From positions 1 to 35,371 of the forward strand of contig CAKZPG010000020.1 in assembly GCA_937138675.1 (NCBI GenBank): a stretch of 35,371 nt of DNA. The letters are read 5' to 3'. Positions 7,738 through 16,064 of the stretch are shown one piece after another. The notes beneath the pieces were generated by a model, which saw only the letters and a program-made list of their open reading frames with translations, was not told where the DNA came from and made no database searches. The position numbers and the translations under genes are program-made. This stretch comes from an uncultured archaeon. Its GTDB lineage: Archaea; Halobacteriota; Halobacteria; Halobacteriales; Haloferacaceae. The first letter of the stretch is position 1; each line of letters opens with the position of its first letter.

Positions 7738-8619
7738 TCACTCCTTATCGGTCAGTGCCTCGTACAGCTTCAGCACCGCCGAGGAGTCTAAGTCGCCGTA
7801 GCCAAGCGCCGACGCCGTCTTGTAGAGCCCGCTCGCGCCCCCCAGAAGCAGCGGCACGTCGTTCTTGGCCGCGAACGTCTCGCCCAGTCGCGCATCTTTC
7901 GCCATCAGGTCCAGTGTGAATTCCGAGTCGTAGGCGTCGGGAAGGACGAACCGCTCCATGTTCCGGTTGAGCGCGTAGGACCCGCCCGACGACTCGGCTA
8001 CGGTCTCGGCAAACGTCTCGTCGTCGATACCGGCCGCCCGCGCCATCGTCAGCCCCTCCGCGAGCGCGACCTGGTTCAGTGCGAACAGGTAGTTGTTCAC
8101 CACCTTCATCGTCGCTCCGGCGCCCGCCGGGCCGACGTGGTGGGCCGTTCGTGATATCGTATTCACAACGGGCCGAACCCGGTCAAGAACCGACTCGTCG
8201 CCGCCGACCAGAGCCACGAGGTCGCCCGTCTTGGCGTTGCGCGCCCCGCCGCTCACCGGCGCGTCGAGAAAGTCTGCCCCTGTCGCCGCCGTCGCCTCGC
8301 GAACGCGCGCCGACGCACCAGGCGAGACGGTGCTCGTGTCGATTAGTACGTCGCCTGCCTCCAGCCCGGCGACGACGCCGTCGTCGTCCAGCGTCGCCGC
8401 GATGAGTGCGTCGTCGCTTGGGAGCGAGCAGAGGACAACGTCGGCTCGTCGGCCCACCTCGGCGCCAGAGTCACAGCCCGCTGCGCCCGCGTCGACCAGC
8501 GGCGCGACCGCGTCGTCGTTGATGTCGAAGACGACAACGTCGAACTCCGCCAGCAACACGTCGGCGACCCGGCCCCCGATGTTGCCGAGGCCGACGACGC
8601 CAACGGTCGGGCTACCCAT
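7738..8619 (-). CDS. 3-hydroxyisobutyrate dehydrogenase family oxidoreductase
   Basis: 293 aa, the normal size for the beta-hydroxyacid dehydrogenase family. An N-terminal Rossmann fold binds NAD(P) through GLGNIG (10-15). DAPVSGGARNAKTGDL (119-134) is the substrate-binding signature. GPAGAGATMKVVNN (163-176) holds the catalytic lysine, Lys172. The C-terminal half is the all-helical dimerisation domain. Members oxidise 3-hydroxyisobutyrate, tartronate semialdehyde or 2-hydroxy-glutarate-like acids; the exact substrate cannot be read here. An aldehyde dehydrogenase lies ~390 bp upstream on the same strand, which would fit valine or hydroxyacid catabolism. Confidence 0.92.
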   Translation of the reverse strand: MGSPTVGVVGLGNIGGRVADVLLAEFDVVVFDINDDAVAPLVDAGAAGCDSGAEVGRRADVVLCSLPSDDALIAATLDDDGVVAGLEAGDVLIDTSTVSPGASARVREATAATGADFLDAPVSGGARNAKTGDLVALVGGDESVLDRVRPVVNTISRTAHHVGPAGAGATMKVVNNYLFALNQVALAEGLTMARAAGIDDETFAETVAESSGGSYALNRNMERFVLPDAYDSEFTLDLMAKDARLGETFAAKNDVPLLLGGASGLYKTASALGYGDLDSSAVLKLYEALTDKE

Positions 8620-9006
8620 CGGTCGCTCCGGGTGGGCGAGCCTCGGTCGGTGTCATGGCCATCAAACTCCCCGGACACACAAAGCCTCACTCGTCGCGGG
8701 CGATGTTGCGGGGGGATCGACCGAGCCGGTGGTCGCAGTGCCAAACTGGCGTGACACAAAGAGCGCTGGCGAGTCCGGACGACGTCGACGACGAGCGGCC
8801 CCTCGAAGGCCTGCAGTCGTGTGGGCCGGACGACAGTCTCTTGTCCGACGTCGCGCGCCGGGAGTCACAGTGGAAGCAGCGCGGAAGCCCACGGCTTCAG
8901 TCGCGGGTAGGTGACGTCCGCTGTCGCAACGACCACTTGGGACGCTCCACTCGCGCCGGCTAGTGTGGCGCCGAGGTCTTCAACAGCCCGACACTCGCGC
9001 CCGCCA
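8620..9006. other. Intergenic region with a transposon-end remnant
   Basis: About 390 bases between two minus-strand genes. It contains solo TnpB-end copy A (8864-8915). The rest shows no supportable gene. Confidence 0.6.
8864..8915 (+). repeat. Solo TnpB 3' end / hairpin repeat, copy A
   Basis: 52-bp unit starting GTCACAG and ending GTGAC, with core GCGGAAGCCCACGGCTTCAG. Read in frame it gives VTVEAARKPTASVAGR-stop, a TnpB-like C-terminus. The hairpin is imperfect here (CCCACGGC versus GTCGCGGG). Copies B and C have the same length and orientation. No upstream TnpB coding remains. Confidence 0.75.
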
Positions 9007-10488
9007 TCACCCCATCGTGAACGGGTCGTCCACCTCGCCGCTCAGGTCAATCCAGACCGACTTCGACTGGCGGTACTCGTTGAGCGCCTCCGCGCCGTTC
9101 TCGCGGCCCAGCCCGCTGTCTTTGAACCCGCCGAAGGGGCTCCGGAGCGAGATCGTTCGGTACTCGTTGACCCAGACTGTCCCCGCGTCGATTGCGCCCG
9201 CGACGCGGTGGGCCTGGCGCATATCCTCGGTCCAGACCCCCGCCGCGAGGCCGAAGTCCGTGTCGTTCGCCGTCTCGATCGCGTCGGCTTCGTCTTCGAC
9301 GGTGATGATGCTCGCGACGGGCCCGAAGATCTCCTCGCGTGCGACTTGCATGTGGTTCTCGACGTCGACGAGAACGGTCGGCTGGATGAAGCAGTCGCCG
9401 GGGAGGTCGTCGGGCTGGTCGCCGCCGAAGGCGATCTCGGCGCCCTCTTCGGCACCAAGGTCGATGTAGTGACGCACCTTCTCCCATTGGTCGCGGAAGG
9501 CGACGGGGCCCATCTGGGTGTCGCGGTCCATGGGGTCACCGAGTTCGACCGACTGCGCGCGCTCGGTGAACCGCTCGACGAACTCGTCGCGTACGTCCTC
9601 ATGGACGAGTACGCGCGAACCGGCGAGACAGGTCTGGCCCGTCGCCGCGAAGATACCCTTTACGACGCCGTTGATCGCGTTGTCGAGGTCGGCGCTCGGG
9701 AAGATGACCGTCGGGCTCTTGCCGCCGAGTTCGAGCGAGACAGGGTTGAGCGCCCGGCCCGCCGCCTCACCGACCTTCCGGCCCGTCGCGGTCGACCCGG
9801 TGAACGCCAGCTTGTTGATCCCGTCGTGGTTGGTCAGCACCGCGCCCGTCTCACCCGCGCCCGTGACGACGTTGTAGACGCCGTCCGGAAGCGGTGTCTC
9901 GTCGCGCAGGATCTCGGCGAACCGGAGCGCGCTGACGGGCGTCTGCTCGCTTGGCTTGTGGACGAACGTGTTGCCGGCCGCGAGCGCGGGGGCAAGCTTC
10001 CACGTCGTGAGCATGAGCGGCGAGTTCCACGGTGTGATAGCCCCGACGACACCGTAGGGCTCGTGGGTGACGTAGTTGAACAGCTGCCCGTCCTTGTTCT
10101 CGACCGGAACGGTGTCGCCGCGGTCGGTCTCCGCGAGACTGCCGTAGTAGCGGAACCACTCGCCGAGCCCCTGTGCCTGCCCCTCCATCTCGCGCAGGAG
10201 CTTCCCGTTCTGGCGTGTCTCGAGCGTTCCTAGCTCCTCGGCATGGTCGTCCAGCGCGTCCGCGACCGCGTACAGCGTCTCGCGGCGCTCGCTCGGACTT
10301 GTCTCGCGCCACGTCTCGAACGCCTCGCGCGCCGTCGCGACGGCGCGGTCGACGTCGCTGGCGGTCCCGTCGGGCACCGACGCCCAGACTTCGCCGTCGT
10401 AGGGATAGACGACGTCGATCCGCTCCGTACTCGTTGAGGCGACGAACTCGCCGTCGACGAAGTGGTCGTACTCGGTATGTGACGACAT
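9007..10488 (-). CDS. NAD(P)-dependent aldehyde dehydrogenase
   Basis: 493 aa from the ATG at 10488 (MSSHTEYDHFVDGEF); the track's 19 extra residues are not family-like. It is a complete class-3-fold aldehyde dehydrogenase: Asn155 in TPWNSP stabilises the oxyanion, Lys178 binds cofactor, GSTATG (231-236) is the nucleotide loop, Glu253 in LELGGKSP is the general base and Cys287 in GQTCLAG is the nucleophile. It oxidises an aldehyde to a carboxylate. The substrate is uncertain; the nearby hydroxyacid dehydrogenase suggests a semialdehyde. The ~390-bp gap with a transposon remnant argues against a single transcript. Confidence 0.95.
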   Translation of the reverse strand: MSSHTEYDHFVDGEFVASTSTERIDVVYPYDGEVWASVPDGTASDVDRAVATAREAFETWRETSPSERRETLYAVADALDDHAEELGTLETRQNGKLLREMEGQAQGLGEWFRYYGSLAETDRGDTVPVENKDGQLFNYVTHEPYGVVGAITPWNSPLMLTTWKLAPALAAGNTFVHKPSEQTPVSALRFAEILRDETPLPDGVYNVVTGAGETGAVLTNHDGINKLAFTGSTATGRKVGEAAGRALNPVSLELGGKSPTVIFPSADLDNAINGVVKGIFAATGQTCLAGSRVLVHEDVRDEFVERFTERAQSVELGDPMDRDTQMGPVAFRDQWEKVRHYIDLGAEEGAEIAFGGDQPDDLPGDCFIQPTVLVDVENHMQVAREEIFGPVASIITVEDEADAIETANDTDFGLAAGVWTEDMRQAHRVAGAIDAGTVWVNEYRTISLRSPFGGFKDSGLGRENGAEALNEYRQSKSVWIDLSGEVDDPFTMG

Positions 10489-10554
10489 GTGACTATCAAC
10501 TCTATTCGCGGCATGATTAAACGTGGCATTGGGGGAGTCACCCACGCGACAACG

Positions 10555-10731
10555 TCACGCCGCCAGCGATGCGCGGCTTCGGCTCCGGGTCCGGGACAAC
10601 AGACGGCCCCACTCTCGTGCGTACTGGCAGGCGAGTTGGCGCTCGCAGATTGGGCAGACGTAGACGACGTTGAACGTCGCCTCCTCGCTCTGGACGCCGG
10701 GTGCGTCGCAGTCGGGGCAGGTAGGGTGCAT
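10555..10731 (-). CDS. Small zinc-ribbon protein
   Basis: 58 aa from the internal Met (MHPTCPDCDAPG). Two CxxC knuckles, CPDC and CPIC, ~20 residues apart form a zinc ribbon, followed by an Arg/Ser-rich tail. It belongs to the large set of haloarchaeal small CPxCG-type zinc proteins, many linked to stress or biofilm phenotypes but mechanistically unknown. It stands alone upstream of the aldehyde dehydrogenase on the same strand. Confidence 0.72.
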   Translation of the reverse strand: MHPTCPDCDAPGVQSEEATFNVVYVCPICERQLACQYAREWGRLLSRTRSRSRASLAA

Positions 10732-10855
10732 AGTCAGTGATACGCACCCCACGCACGGGATTCAATGCTCTGCAGGCGTGTTGACGGGTCGCTTGGCCGA
10801 AAGAACGGTCCGGCCCGGGTCCGTCTCGCCCTACCCGCCGACTCCCCGCGCGGCG

Positions 10856-10907
10856 GTCACAGCGGAGGCAGCGCGGAAGCCCACGGCTTCAGCCGTGGGT
10901 AGCTGAC
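10856..10907 (+). repeat. Solo TnpB 3' end / hairpin repeat, copy B
   Basis: 52 bp, GTCACAG to CTGAC, with a perfect 8-bp stem CCCACGGC-TTCA-GCCGTGGG (10880-10899). In frame it reads VTAEAARKPTASAVGS-stop. It differs from copies A and C at five positions each by my count. Confidence 0.8.
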
Positions 10908-10954
10908 GGACGCCCGGCCCGACGGTTCAAGCGGCTTGGGCGCTTAACATTGGT

Positions 10955-11590
10955 ATGAACGCAAACGAGCCAGCGGTTCTCTCCGAGGCCGAGCGCAAAC
11001 AGGTCGACGACCGGCCGGATACGGCCTTCTACGACCAGCCACGTCTCGTGACACACGCCGACGAGGGGTTTCTCGCGCGACTGACCGACCTCTACGCCGC
11101 CGAACTTGACGCCGGCGACCGCGTCCTGGACGCGATGGGAAGCTGGGTGTCGCACTTGCCCGACGAGTCCTACAGCCGGGTTGTCGGCCACGGCATGAAC
11201 GAAGCAGAGCTCGCGCGTAACGACCGCCTTGACGAGTGGGTTGTGCGTGATCTGAACGCCGACCAGACACTCCCGTTCGACGACGGGGCATTCGACGCCG
11301 TACTGTGTGCGCTGTCGGTCCAGTATCTCCAGTACCCGGGGGCGGTCGTCGCCGAGTTCGGGCGCGTTCTCGCGCCCGGTGGCGTGTTGGTCGTCTCCGT
11401 CTCGAACCGAATGTTCCCGACGAAGGCCGTGCGGGCGTGGCGCGAGGCGTCACCGGCGGACCGCGTCGCGCTCGTCGAGTCGTACGTCGACGCAGCCGGC
11501 CGGTTTGCGGACACCCGGACGGTCCGCGAGCGACCAGCGCACGACCCCTTCGACGCCGTCGTCGCCACCCGGGCGGCGCGCGAGCGCTGA
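10955..11590 (+). CDS. SAM-dependent methyltransferase (class I, type 11-like)
   Basis: 211 aa. DRVLDAMGSWVSHLP (~residues 54-68) replaces the usual motif I DxGxGxG, as in a haloarchaeal subgroup. LPFDDGAFDAVLCALSVQYL (~109-128) is motif IV, and GRVLAPGGVLVVSVSNR (~144-160) is motif V/VI. The N-terminal region (DRPDTAFYDQPRLVTHADEGF) is typical of this subgroup. The substrate is unknown. A compact HNH gene follows 22 bp downstream on the same strand, so the pair may be co-transcribed. GCTTAAC near 10943 is close to the ATG and may not be the true promoter. Confidence 0.88.
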   Translation: MNANEPAVLSEAERKQVDDRPDTAFYDQPRLVTHADEGFLARLTDLYAAELDAGDRVLDAMGSWVSHLPDESYSRVVGHGMNEAELARNDRLDEWVVRDLNADQTLPFDDGAFDAVLCALSVQYLQYPGAVVAEFGRVLAPGGVLVVSVSNRMFPTKAVRAWREASPADRVALVESYVDAAGRFADTRTVRERPAHDPFDAVVATRAARER

Positions 11591-11612
11591 CGTTCGCGGT
11601 CGTCATCCACCC

Positions 11613-11918
11613 GTGGCCACGACGTGTGCGCTCTGCCGGCGGTCGATCCCCGACGAGCGACTTGAGGACCCGGGAGTCGTCCAGACCCACCACCTCCGGC
11701 CCGAGGAGCGCGCCACGAGCCCTACCGTCTCGCTCTGTCGGCCCTGTCACGACCAGGTCCACGCGCTCTTCACGAACGCGGAGCTTCGCGAGTCGTTCGA
11801 CACCGTCGCGGCCCTTCGCGACGCCGACCGACTCGCGGGCTATCTCGGCTGGATTCGTGGGACGAACAAGCTGGACGTTTCGACGCGCACGAGCGACCAC
11901 GTGCGACGGGAGCGGTGA
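11613..11918 (+). CDS. HNH endonuclease-like protein
   Basis: 101 aa from a GTG at 11613 (VATTCALCRRSIPDE); only the C-terminal half of the track ORF 11307-11918 is real, the rest being a shadow of the methyltransferase. CALC...CRPC provides the zinc knuckle. THHLRPEE and CHDQVHALF supply the His-Asn/Asp-His type beta-beta-alpha metal site. Members nick or cut DNA; small stand-alone versions in haloarchaea are uncharacterised. It lies 22 bp after the methyltransferase, but the two do not form a recognisable restriction-modification pair. Confidence 0.75.
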   Translation: MATTCALCRRSIPDERLEDPGVVQTHHLRPEERATSPTVSLCRPCHDQVHALFTNAELRESFDTVAALRDADRLAGYLGWIRGTNKLDVSTRTSDHVRRER

Positions 11919-11933
11919 GCCGAAGGCGGACGA

Positions 11934-12026
11934 TCACCCACCTGTCAGCGCGACAATGAGCCCTAACAGGATGAGTCCAAGAAGTACTAGCACGGCGTAG
12001 AACATGAACCGGTCAGCCCCCTCCAT
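11934..12026 (-). CDS. 30-residue single-helix membrane peptide
   Basis: Too short for the ORF track. ATG at 12026 to TGA at 11934 encodes MEGADRFMFYAVLVLLG followed by LILLGLIVALTGG: an acidic N-terminal turn then one ~20-residue transmembrane helix. The codons favour synonymous choices seen in neighbours, and the hydrophobic run ends cleanly at the stop. It fits between the convergent HNH gene and the upstream UspA gene. Small membrane peptides of this kind often modulate larger membrane complexes; nothing more specific can be said. Confidence 0.6.
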   Translation of the reverse strand: MEGADRFMFYAVLVLLGLILLGLIVALTGG

Positions 12027-12102
12027 TGTGGTGCGCTTCGACTCGGAGCGTGAAAACGCTACGTCGCACGACCGGTCGGGAGAACGGCTCGGCAGCCGAC
12101 GT

Positions 12103-12513
12103 TCAGTCGACGGCCCCGGGAACGATGGTCACCGGGACTCTCGCGTCCTCAACGAGCGTGAAGTCGGTGTGGCCCTCCCGGACCGTCGTCAGTGGATCTT
12201 TCGAGTGGTGACCGACAACGACGTGATCGACCTTGACGTCTTCTGCGAGTTCGAGAAGCTGTCTCCCGACTGTCGTCCCCCTGCGGAGTCCTCCACGATT
12301 CAGATACTCGAGGTCGACATCGACATCGACCGCCTCCTCCGCGAGAAACGCTCGGACGTCGTCACGAAACGCCCGCTCGGCATCGGACGCGTGTTCTGTC
12401 TCCGTGATATGCGTGACCCACAACGGCTGCTTCAGACCGCTCGCCAATCGCAACGCCACAGTGAGGACCAACTCGTGGCTGTTGTCATCGTTGACCGCGA
12501 CAAGGATGCTCAT
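12103..12513 (-). CDS. Universal stress protein (UspA family)
   Basis: 136 aa, a single UspA domain. It begins MSILVAVNDDNSHE, the first strand and loop, and ends with DHVVVGHHSKDPLTTVREGH, then RVPVTIVPG. The canonical ATP-binding GxxGxxxxxxxxxG(S/T) is only partly kept (GHHSKDPLTTVREGHTDF), so nucleotide binding is uncertain. Family members act in stress tolerance as dimers in the cytoplasm. It is a single-gene unit; TATA-like sequence is poor, with CACTACTATGAC near 12537. Confidence 0.9.
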   Translation of the reverse strand: MSILVAVNDDNSHELVLTVALRLASGLKQPLWVTHITETEHASDAERAFRDDVRAFLAEEAVDVDVDLEYLNRGGLRRGTTVGRQLLELAEDVKVDHVVVGHHSKDPLTTVREGHTDFTLVEDARVPVTIVPGAVD

Positions 12514-12843
12514 AGTACGATAACGTGCCAGTCATAGTAGTGTCTGGCGCCTCCGGTGGTCGGCTCACCGGGTCGTGGCACCTGACTCGTGCTCATCACA
12601 CCGCCGCGAATCGCCGGCTCACTCCGTTGTCGTCAGGTCGAGCCTGTCGCCGACGTGTCCCTCCCGGAGCAGGCCCGCCATCGCTAGTCGGGGACCGGGA
12701 CCGGGACCGGGAGCGTGGCAGAACACGGCCTCGTTGCCCGCCCTCCAGAGTCGTCCGGGGGGCTGGAAACGGGTGGTCGGTATCACGCGACGGTAGCAGT
12801 CCGGTCCTGACCGGCGTGATAGTCACCGAGGCCGCCCCCCGGC
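12514..12843. other. Intergenic region
   Basis: About 330 bases. It contains only a short GGGACC hexamer tandem (around 12691-12710) and the UspA promoter area; no gene is supportable. Confidence 0.55.
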
Positions 12844-14952
12844 TCAGAACGCGCCGAGCCGCGTCCGCTCGCCGGCCCGAAGGTACTCCGCGACCCGGTC
12901 GCGGCGCCAGCCAAATGGCGACAGAACACTCGTCGCGGCCCGCACGGCCCGGTCGCGATAGAACGCCGGGTCGTAGGCCGACGTGGCCTCACTTGCGAGG
13001 CGGACCCGGTCACGGTCGGCGCGCGCGTCGTCAACAACGACGTATCGGACGTCCTCGCCCGGGAACCGCTCCAGACCCCGGTCGCCGAGCCGGTCAAGCG
13101 CTGCGACAGAGCGGGTGTACTGCTGGTAGGCCGCCCGTGTCTTCGAAACCCGATTCGTGATCGCGAGGGCGGCGGGGTCGACGTCGCCGCGGCCGAGGTC
13201 AGCGAGGCGAACGCGCAGGTGGTCACACACCGCCTCGGGGTCGCGGGTCTCCCCGACGAGTCGGACGAGGTCGCGCTGAAGCTCCGCGACCCACTCACAG
13301 GTCGAGCGCTGGCGGCACTCGATACCCTTGAGTACGTAGTCGTCGCCGCCGGCGACAGCGCCGAAATATCGCGTGAGTGCGCCCGCCGCGGAGTCACGCA
13401 TCGGAACGAACGCCAGCCAGTCGTAGGCGTCCTCGTACTCCAGTTCGACCCCGACGTCGGCGGTAACCTCGGCAGCGACCGCCTCGAGTGGCCGCTGAGA
13501 CTCGCCCGGGCGGGGCGTGACCCACAGCGAATCGACGATACCGTGGACGACACGCCAGCCCCCCGCTTCGAGCGCGGCCTTCGCGTCGAGCAGTATCTCG
13601 CGGGCGTAGGCGTTGATCGCCTCGTGACACTCGATACGGCCGAACTTGGCGTTCGAAAACCCCTGATAGCCGAAACAAGAGACGAGGATCCATTTCAATG
13701 CCGATATCTGGCCGTCGAGAGCGGCGATCCGGTCGGGGTCCTCGGCCGCCGCGCGTTCGCGTTTCAGCCGAGCCCGGTCGTCGACCAGCGGGTCAAGAAC
13801 GTTGGCGAGGTAGCCGTCCGCCTCGCAGATCGAATAGCCCAGCCCCGGCACGTCGTCGGTGTCGTGACAGCCACACCGCGTCGTCTCCGGGCTAACGTTC
13901 CGCGTGATAATGATGTTTGGGTAGAGCGAGGCGAAGTCGAGTTCGTGGACATCCTCGTGGACGCCCGGCTGTGGCGCGAGCGTCAGCCCCCCGCGGTCGG
14001 CGTCGTGAAGCGTGCCCATCGACTTGAACCGCTCCGGGCGCCACGCGTTCCAGGGGACGAGAACGTGGCGCTCGCGCGCCGTGCAGACCTGAATCGCGGT
14101 GAGGACGTTTCCGATCGACGCCCACGCGAGCTCCTGAAGCGGCTTTCGCGAGCGCTCGACGAGGTCGAGACAGCCCGCGAGCCCCGACTGGTCCCAAAAG
14201 AACGTGTTCGACTCGTCGACGACGGCGCGCCCGGGGACGGCGTAGCGCGCCGGCGAGTGGCTCACACGGCCGTAGGACTCGTAGGTTGAGCGACCCGCGC
14301 GTTTCGTGTAGCCCGGGAGGCGCCCGAGCGCGAACGCCTCACGGCCAGCGTGGTCGGCCGTCGCGAACAGGCGCGGGATCACGGCGGCGTGTGACACCAC
14401 GAGAACGTCCGGGTCGGACTCGGCGAGGTGCTGGCCAACCGCGTCAACCACGGTCGCGGGCGCGCCGGTGACTGTCTTGTCGCCGACCGTCAGTTCTTGG
14501 AGAGGCGCCGCGGTGAGGTCGTGATCGTGGTCGTCCTCGCTCACGGCGAGTTGGAGCGTGCGGAGTTCACGGCCCGGACCGGGGTCGGTGCCCGTATCGA
14601 GACAGTAGCGAAAGCCCGGCGAGAGGTCGACGTCGTAACACCGGAACGCGTCGGCACCCTCGCGAGTCCGGATGGTGCGCGCGACGGGAGTGATCGCATC
14701 CATCCCCGCGACGTCCACCCGCAGGACCGGTTCGGGATCGTGACGCCACCCTCGGCGCTTCTCGGCGAAGCCCACGTCGACGACGGTGGGATGGACCGTC
14801 AGGTCCTGCCCGAGATTCGCAAGGGTGTCCTGGGACCGCCCGGTCGCGTACAGCGTCGGAGTGTACGCGGTGTCGACCGTCGCCTCGGCGCCGTCAGGCG
14901 TCGTCTCCCAGTAGCGGACGGCGCGATCGAGACAGTCGAAGGTGAACGCCAC
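12844..14952 (-). CDS. polB2: PolB2-like B-family DNA polymerase, divergent active site
   Basis: 702 aa, GTG start one base after the upstream stop. Motif A, ELDFASLYPNIII (337-349), is intact. Motif B is KWILVSCFGYQGFSNAKFG (420-438). Motif C reads HGIVDSLWV (470-478) where active enzymes have YGDTDS: the second, metal-binding Asp (474) stays, the first is Ile. KGIECRQRST (542-551) is the thumb-side conserved segment. The N-terminal half has YDVDLSPGFRYCL but no visible DxE or other 3'-5' exonuclease motif, so proofreading is probably absent. PolB2 (Dpo2) of Sulfolobales is damage-induced and implicated in error-prone tolerance. Last gene of a three-gene unit with RecA-like and helical proteins. 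Activity is uncertain. Confidence 0.9.
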   Translation of the reverse strand: MAFTFDCLDRAVRYWETTPDGAEATVDTAYTPTLYATGRSQDTLANLGQDLTVHPTVVDVGFAEKRRGWRHDPEPVLRVDVAGMDAITPVARTIRTREGADAFRCYDVDLSPGFRYCLDTGTDPGPGRELRTLQLAVSEDDHDHDLTAAPLQELTVGDKTVTGAPATVVDAVGQHLAESDPDVLVVSHAAVIPRLFATADHAGREAFALGRLPGYTKRAGRSTYESYGRVSHSPARYAVPGRAVVDESNTFFWDQSGLAGCLDLVERSRKPLQELAWASIGNVLTAIQVCTARERHVLVPWNAWRPERFKSMGTLHDADRGGLTLAPQPGVHEDVHELDFASLYPNIIITRNVSPETTRCGCHDTDDVPGLGYSICEADGYLANVLDPLVDDRARLKRERAAAEDPDRIAALDGQISALKWILVSCFGYQGFSNAKFGRIECHEAINAYAREILLDAKAALEAGGWRVVHGIVDSLWVTPRPGESQRPLEAVAAEVTADVGVELEYEDAYDWLAFVPMRDSAAGALTRYFGAVAGGDDYVLKGIECRQRSTCEWVAELQRDLVRLVGETRDPEAVCDHLRVRLADLGRGDVDPAALAITNRVSKTRAAYQQYTRSVAALDRLGDRGLERFPGEDVRYVVVDDARADRDRVRLASEATSAYDPAFYRDRAVRAATSVLSPFGWRRDRVAEYLRAGERTRLGAF

Positions 14953-14953
14953 G

Positions 14954-15259
14954 TCAGTCGGCGTCGGGACCGCCGAGTGTCGTCTGTGCGGGGTCAGGGG
15001 CGCGCCGGCCGCTGTCGACCTGCTGGTTGGCCTCGAGCGCCGTGAGCCGGCGTTCGTGTTCCAGCAGTGCCGCGACCAGAAGCGGCACCACCGGGTCGGC
15101 GTGGTTCAACATCCCCGCGGCGTCGGCGTGGGCGCGGCCGTGTACGAACAGCCGGTCGAAATGAGGGCGGTCGTGGCGGCGGAGAGTGCGCCGGTAGGCC
15201 TGCCAGCGCTGCTCGGTCGCCCGCAGCGCGTCGCGGTAGGTCGGACTAGTACGCCCCAC
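14954..15259 (-). CDS. Small helical protein of the PolB2 operon
   Basis: 101 aa, predicted mostly alpha-helical (YRDALRATEQRWQAYRRTLRR; LLVAALLEHERRLTALEANQ), basic at the N-terminus and disordered at the C-terminus. Its start overlaps the RecA-like gene's end by 14 bp, and its stop is one base before the PolB2 start, so the three genes are almost certainly co-translated. No known domain is recognised. Position suggests a bridging or regulatory subunit between the RecA-like protein and the polymerase; this is inference. Confidence 0.75.
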   Translation of the reverse strand: MGRTSPTYRDALRATEQRWQAYRRTLRRHDRPHFDRLFVHGRAHADAAGMLNHADPVVPLLVAALLEHERRLTALEANQQVDSGRRAPDPAQTTLGGPDAD

Positions 15260-15992
15260 TGGCGAGCACCTCCTGGGCAGCCGTGCTCACGTCACTCGCG
15301 TCACTCGCGTCGTACGCGCCGTGGCGGCGCTCGAGAACGGTGCGCCAGTACGCAAACGTCGTCTGGACCCAGCCGTCGCCCAGATCGTAGCTCAGTGTCT
15401 CGAACCCATCGCCGATGGGCCGGCCGTGCCGGTCGACGGCAGCGAATCGGGGGCCAAAGCGCGTCCGACGACAGCCGAGCCGGTGAGTACACGCGTCATC
15501 GACGGGGGCCGTGAACGCGTCTGTGTCGGTGCGGGTGAGCAACACCGGGCAGTCGTAGCGGTCGGCAACGGTCGTGACCGCCGCAACAGCGGATACGAGG
15601 AGGCGGCGGGCCGCGCCCCGCGGGAGGTCACCGGTGCGATACAACGCGTCGACCGCGGGACAGACCACCAGTGCGGGGGTGTTCTCCCCGTTTCGACAGC
15701 TCGTGCGGATCGCCTCGGCGAGCCGGCGACACAGTGTGTGGTGCTGGTATGGCGTGAACCCACGTGCGACCTGAATCCGGTCCAGACTGCGCCGTGATGG
15801 AGCGAGTGCAGCGAGGCGTGCCGCATCGGCGTAGCCGGCGGCGTCGACCCACCAGACCGGGCCGTCGGTCGTAAGAAGTTGGTCACAGGCGAGTGCGTGG
15901 ACAGCGCCCTGCACCCCGTCGGCCGTGTCGAGGACAGTCGGACCGTCGAGCGTCGGAAGTGCCGTTGCGGATGAACCGGGGGGGGCTGGCAT
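15246..15992 (-). CDS. Degenerate RecA/RadA-like protein (ImuA/SulA-like context)
   Basis: 248 aa. The arrangement of strands and helices resembles the RecA/RadA core: an early loop GVQGAVHALACDQLL in the Walker A position, VWWVDAAGYAD as the next strand, NTPALVVCPAVDALY in the Walker B position and YDCPVLLTRTD after it. However, no GK(S/T) and no clear Walker B acidic residue are visible, so ATP hydrolysis is doubtful. The C-terminal part (FAAVDRHGRPIGDGFETLSYDL) resembles the tail of RadA-like paralogues. A degenerate RecA fold beside an unusual polymerase recalls bacterial ImuA (SulA/RecA-like). First gene of the operon; promoter near 16014-16053. Confidence 0.7.
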   Translation of the reverse strand: MPAPPGSSATALPTLDGPTVLDTADGVQGAVHALACDQLLTTDGPVWWVDAAGYADAARLAALAPSRRSLDRIQVARGFTPYQHHTLCRRLAEAIRTSCRNGENTPALVVCPAVDALYRTGDLPRGAARRLLVSAVAAVTTVADRYDCPVLLTRTDTDAFTAPVDDACTHRLGCRRTRFGPRFAAVDRHGRPIGDGFETLSYDLGDGWVQTTFAYWRTVLERRHGAYDASDASDVSTAAQEVLASGAY

Positions 15993-16038
15993 ATCAACAG
16001 TCGAATAGTGGTGAGTAGATAGCTCCGGGCGTGTGGGT

Positions 16039-16053
16039 TCCGATACTGCCGAT
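16039..16053 (-). promoter_or_regulatory. 15-bp shared upstream element, copy 1 (PolB2 operon)
   Basis: Minus strand ATCGGCAGTATCGGA, two ATCGG direct repeats 4 bp apart. It lies 47 bp before the RecA-like start and ~18 bp upstream of a TATA-like ATCTACT (16014-16020). An exact copy precedes cdc6. Confidence 0.6.
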
Positions 16054-16064
16054 GGGCGGCGGTG

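Noticed and set aside
8911-10233. 440-aa plus-strand ORF
   Set aside because: Shadow of the aldehyde dehydrogenase; no recognisable protein features.
12691-12712. GGGACC tandem as a repeat array
   Set aside because: Only about three units; too short to be a meaningful repeat or CRISPR.
13219-14289. 356-aa plus-strand ORF
   Set aside because: Antisense shadow of PolB2.
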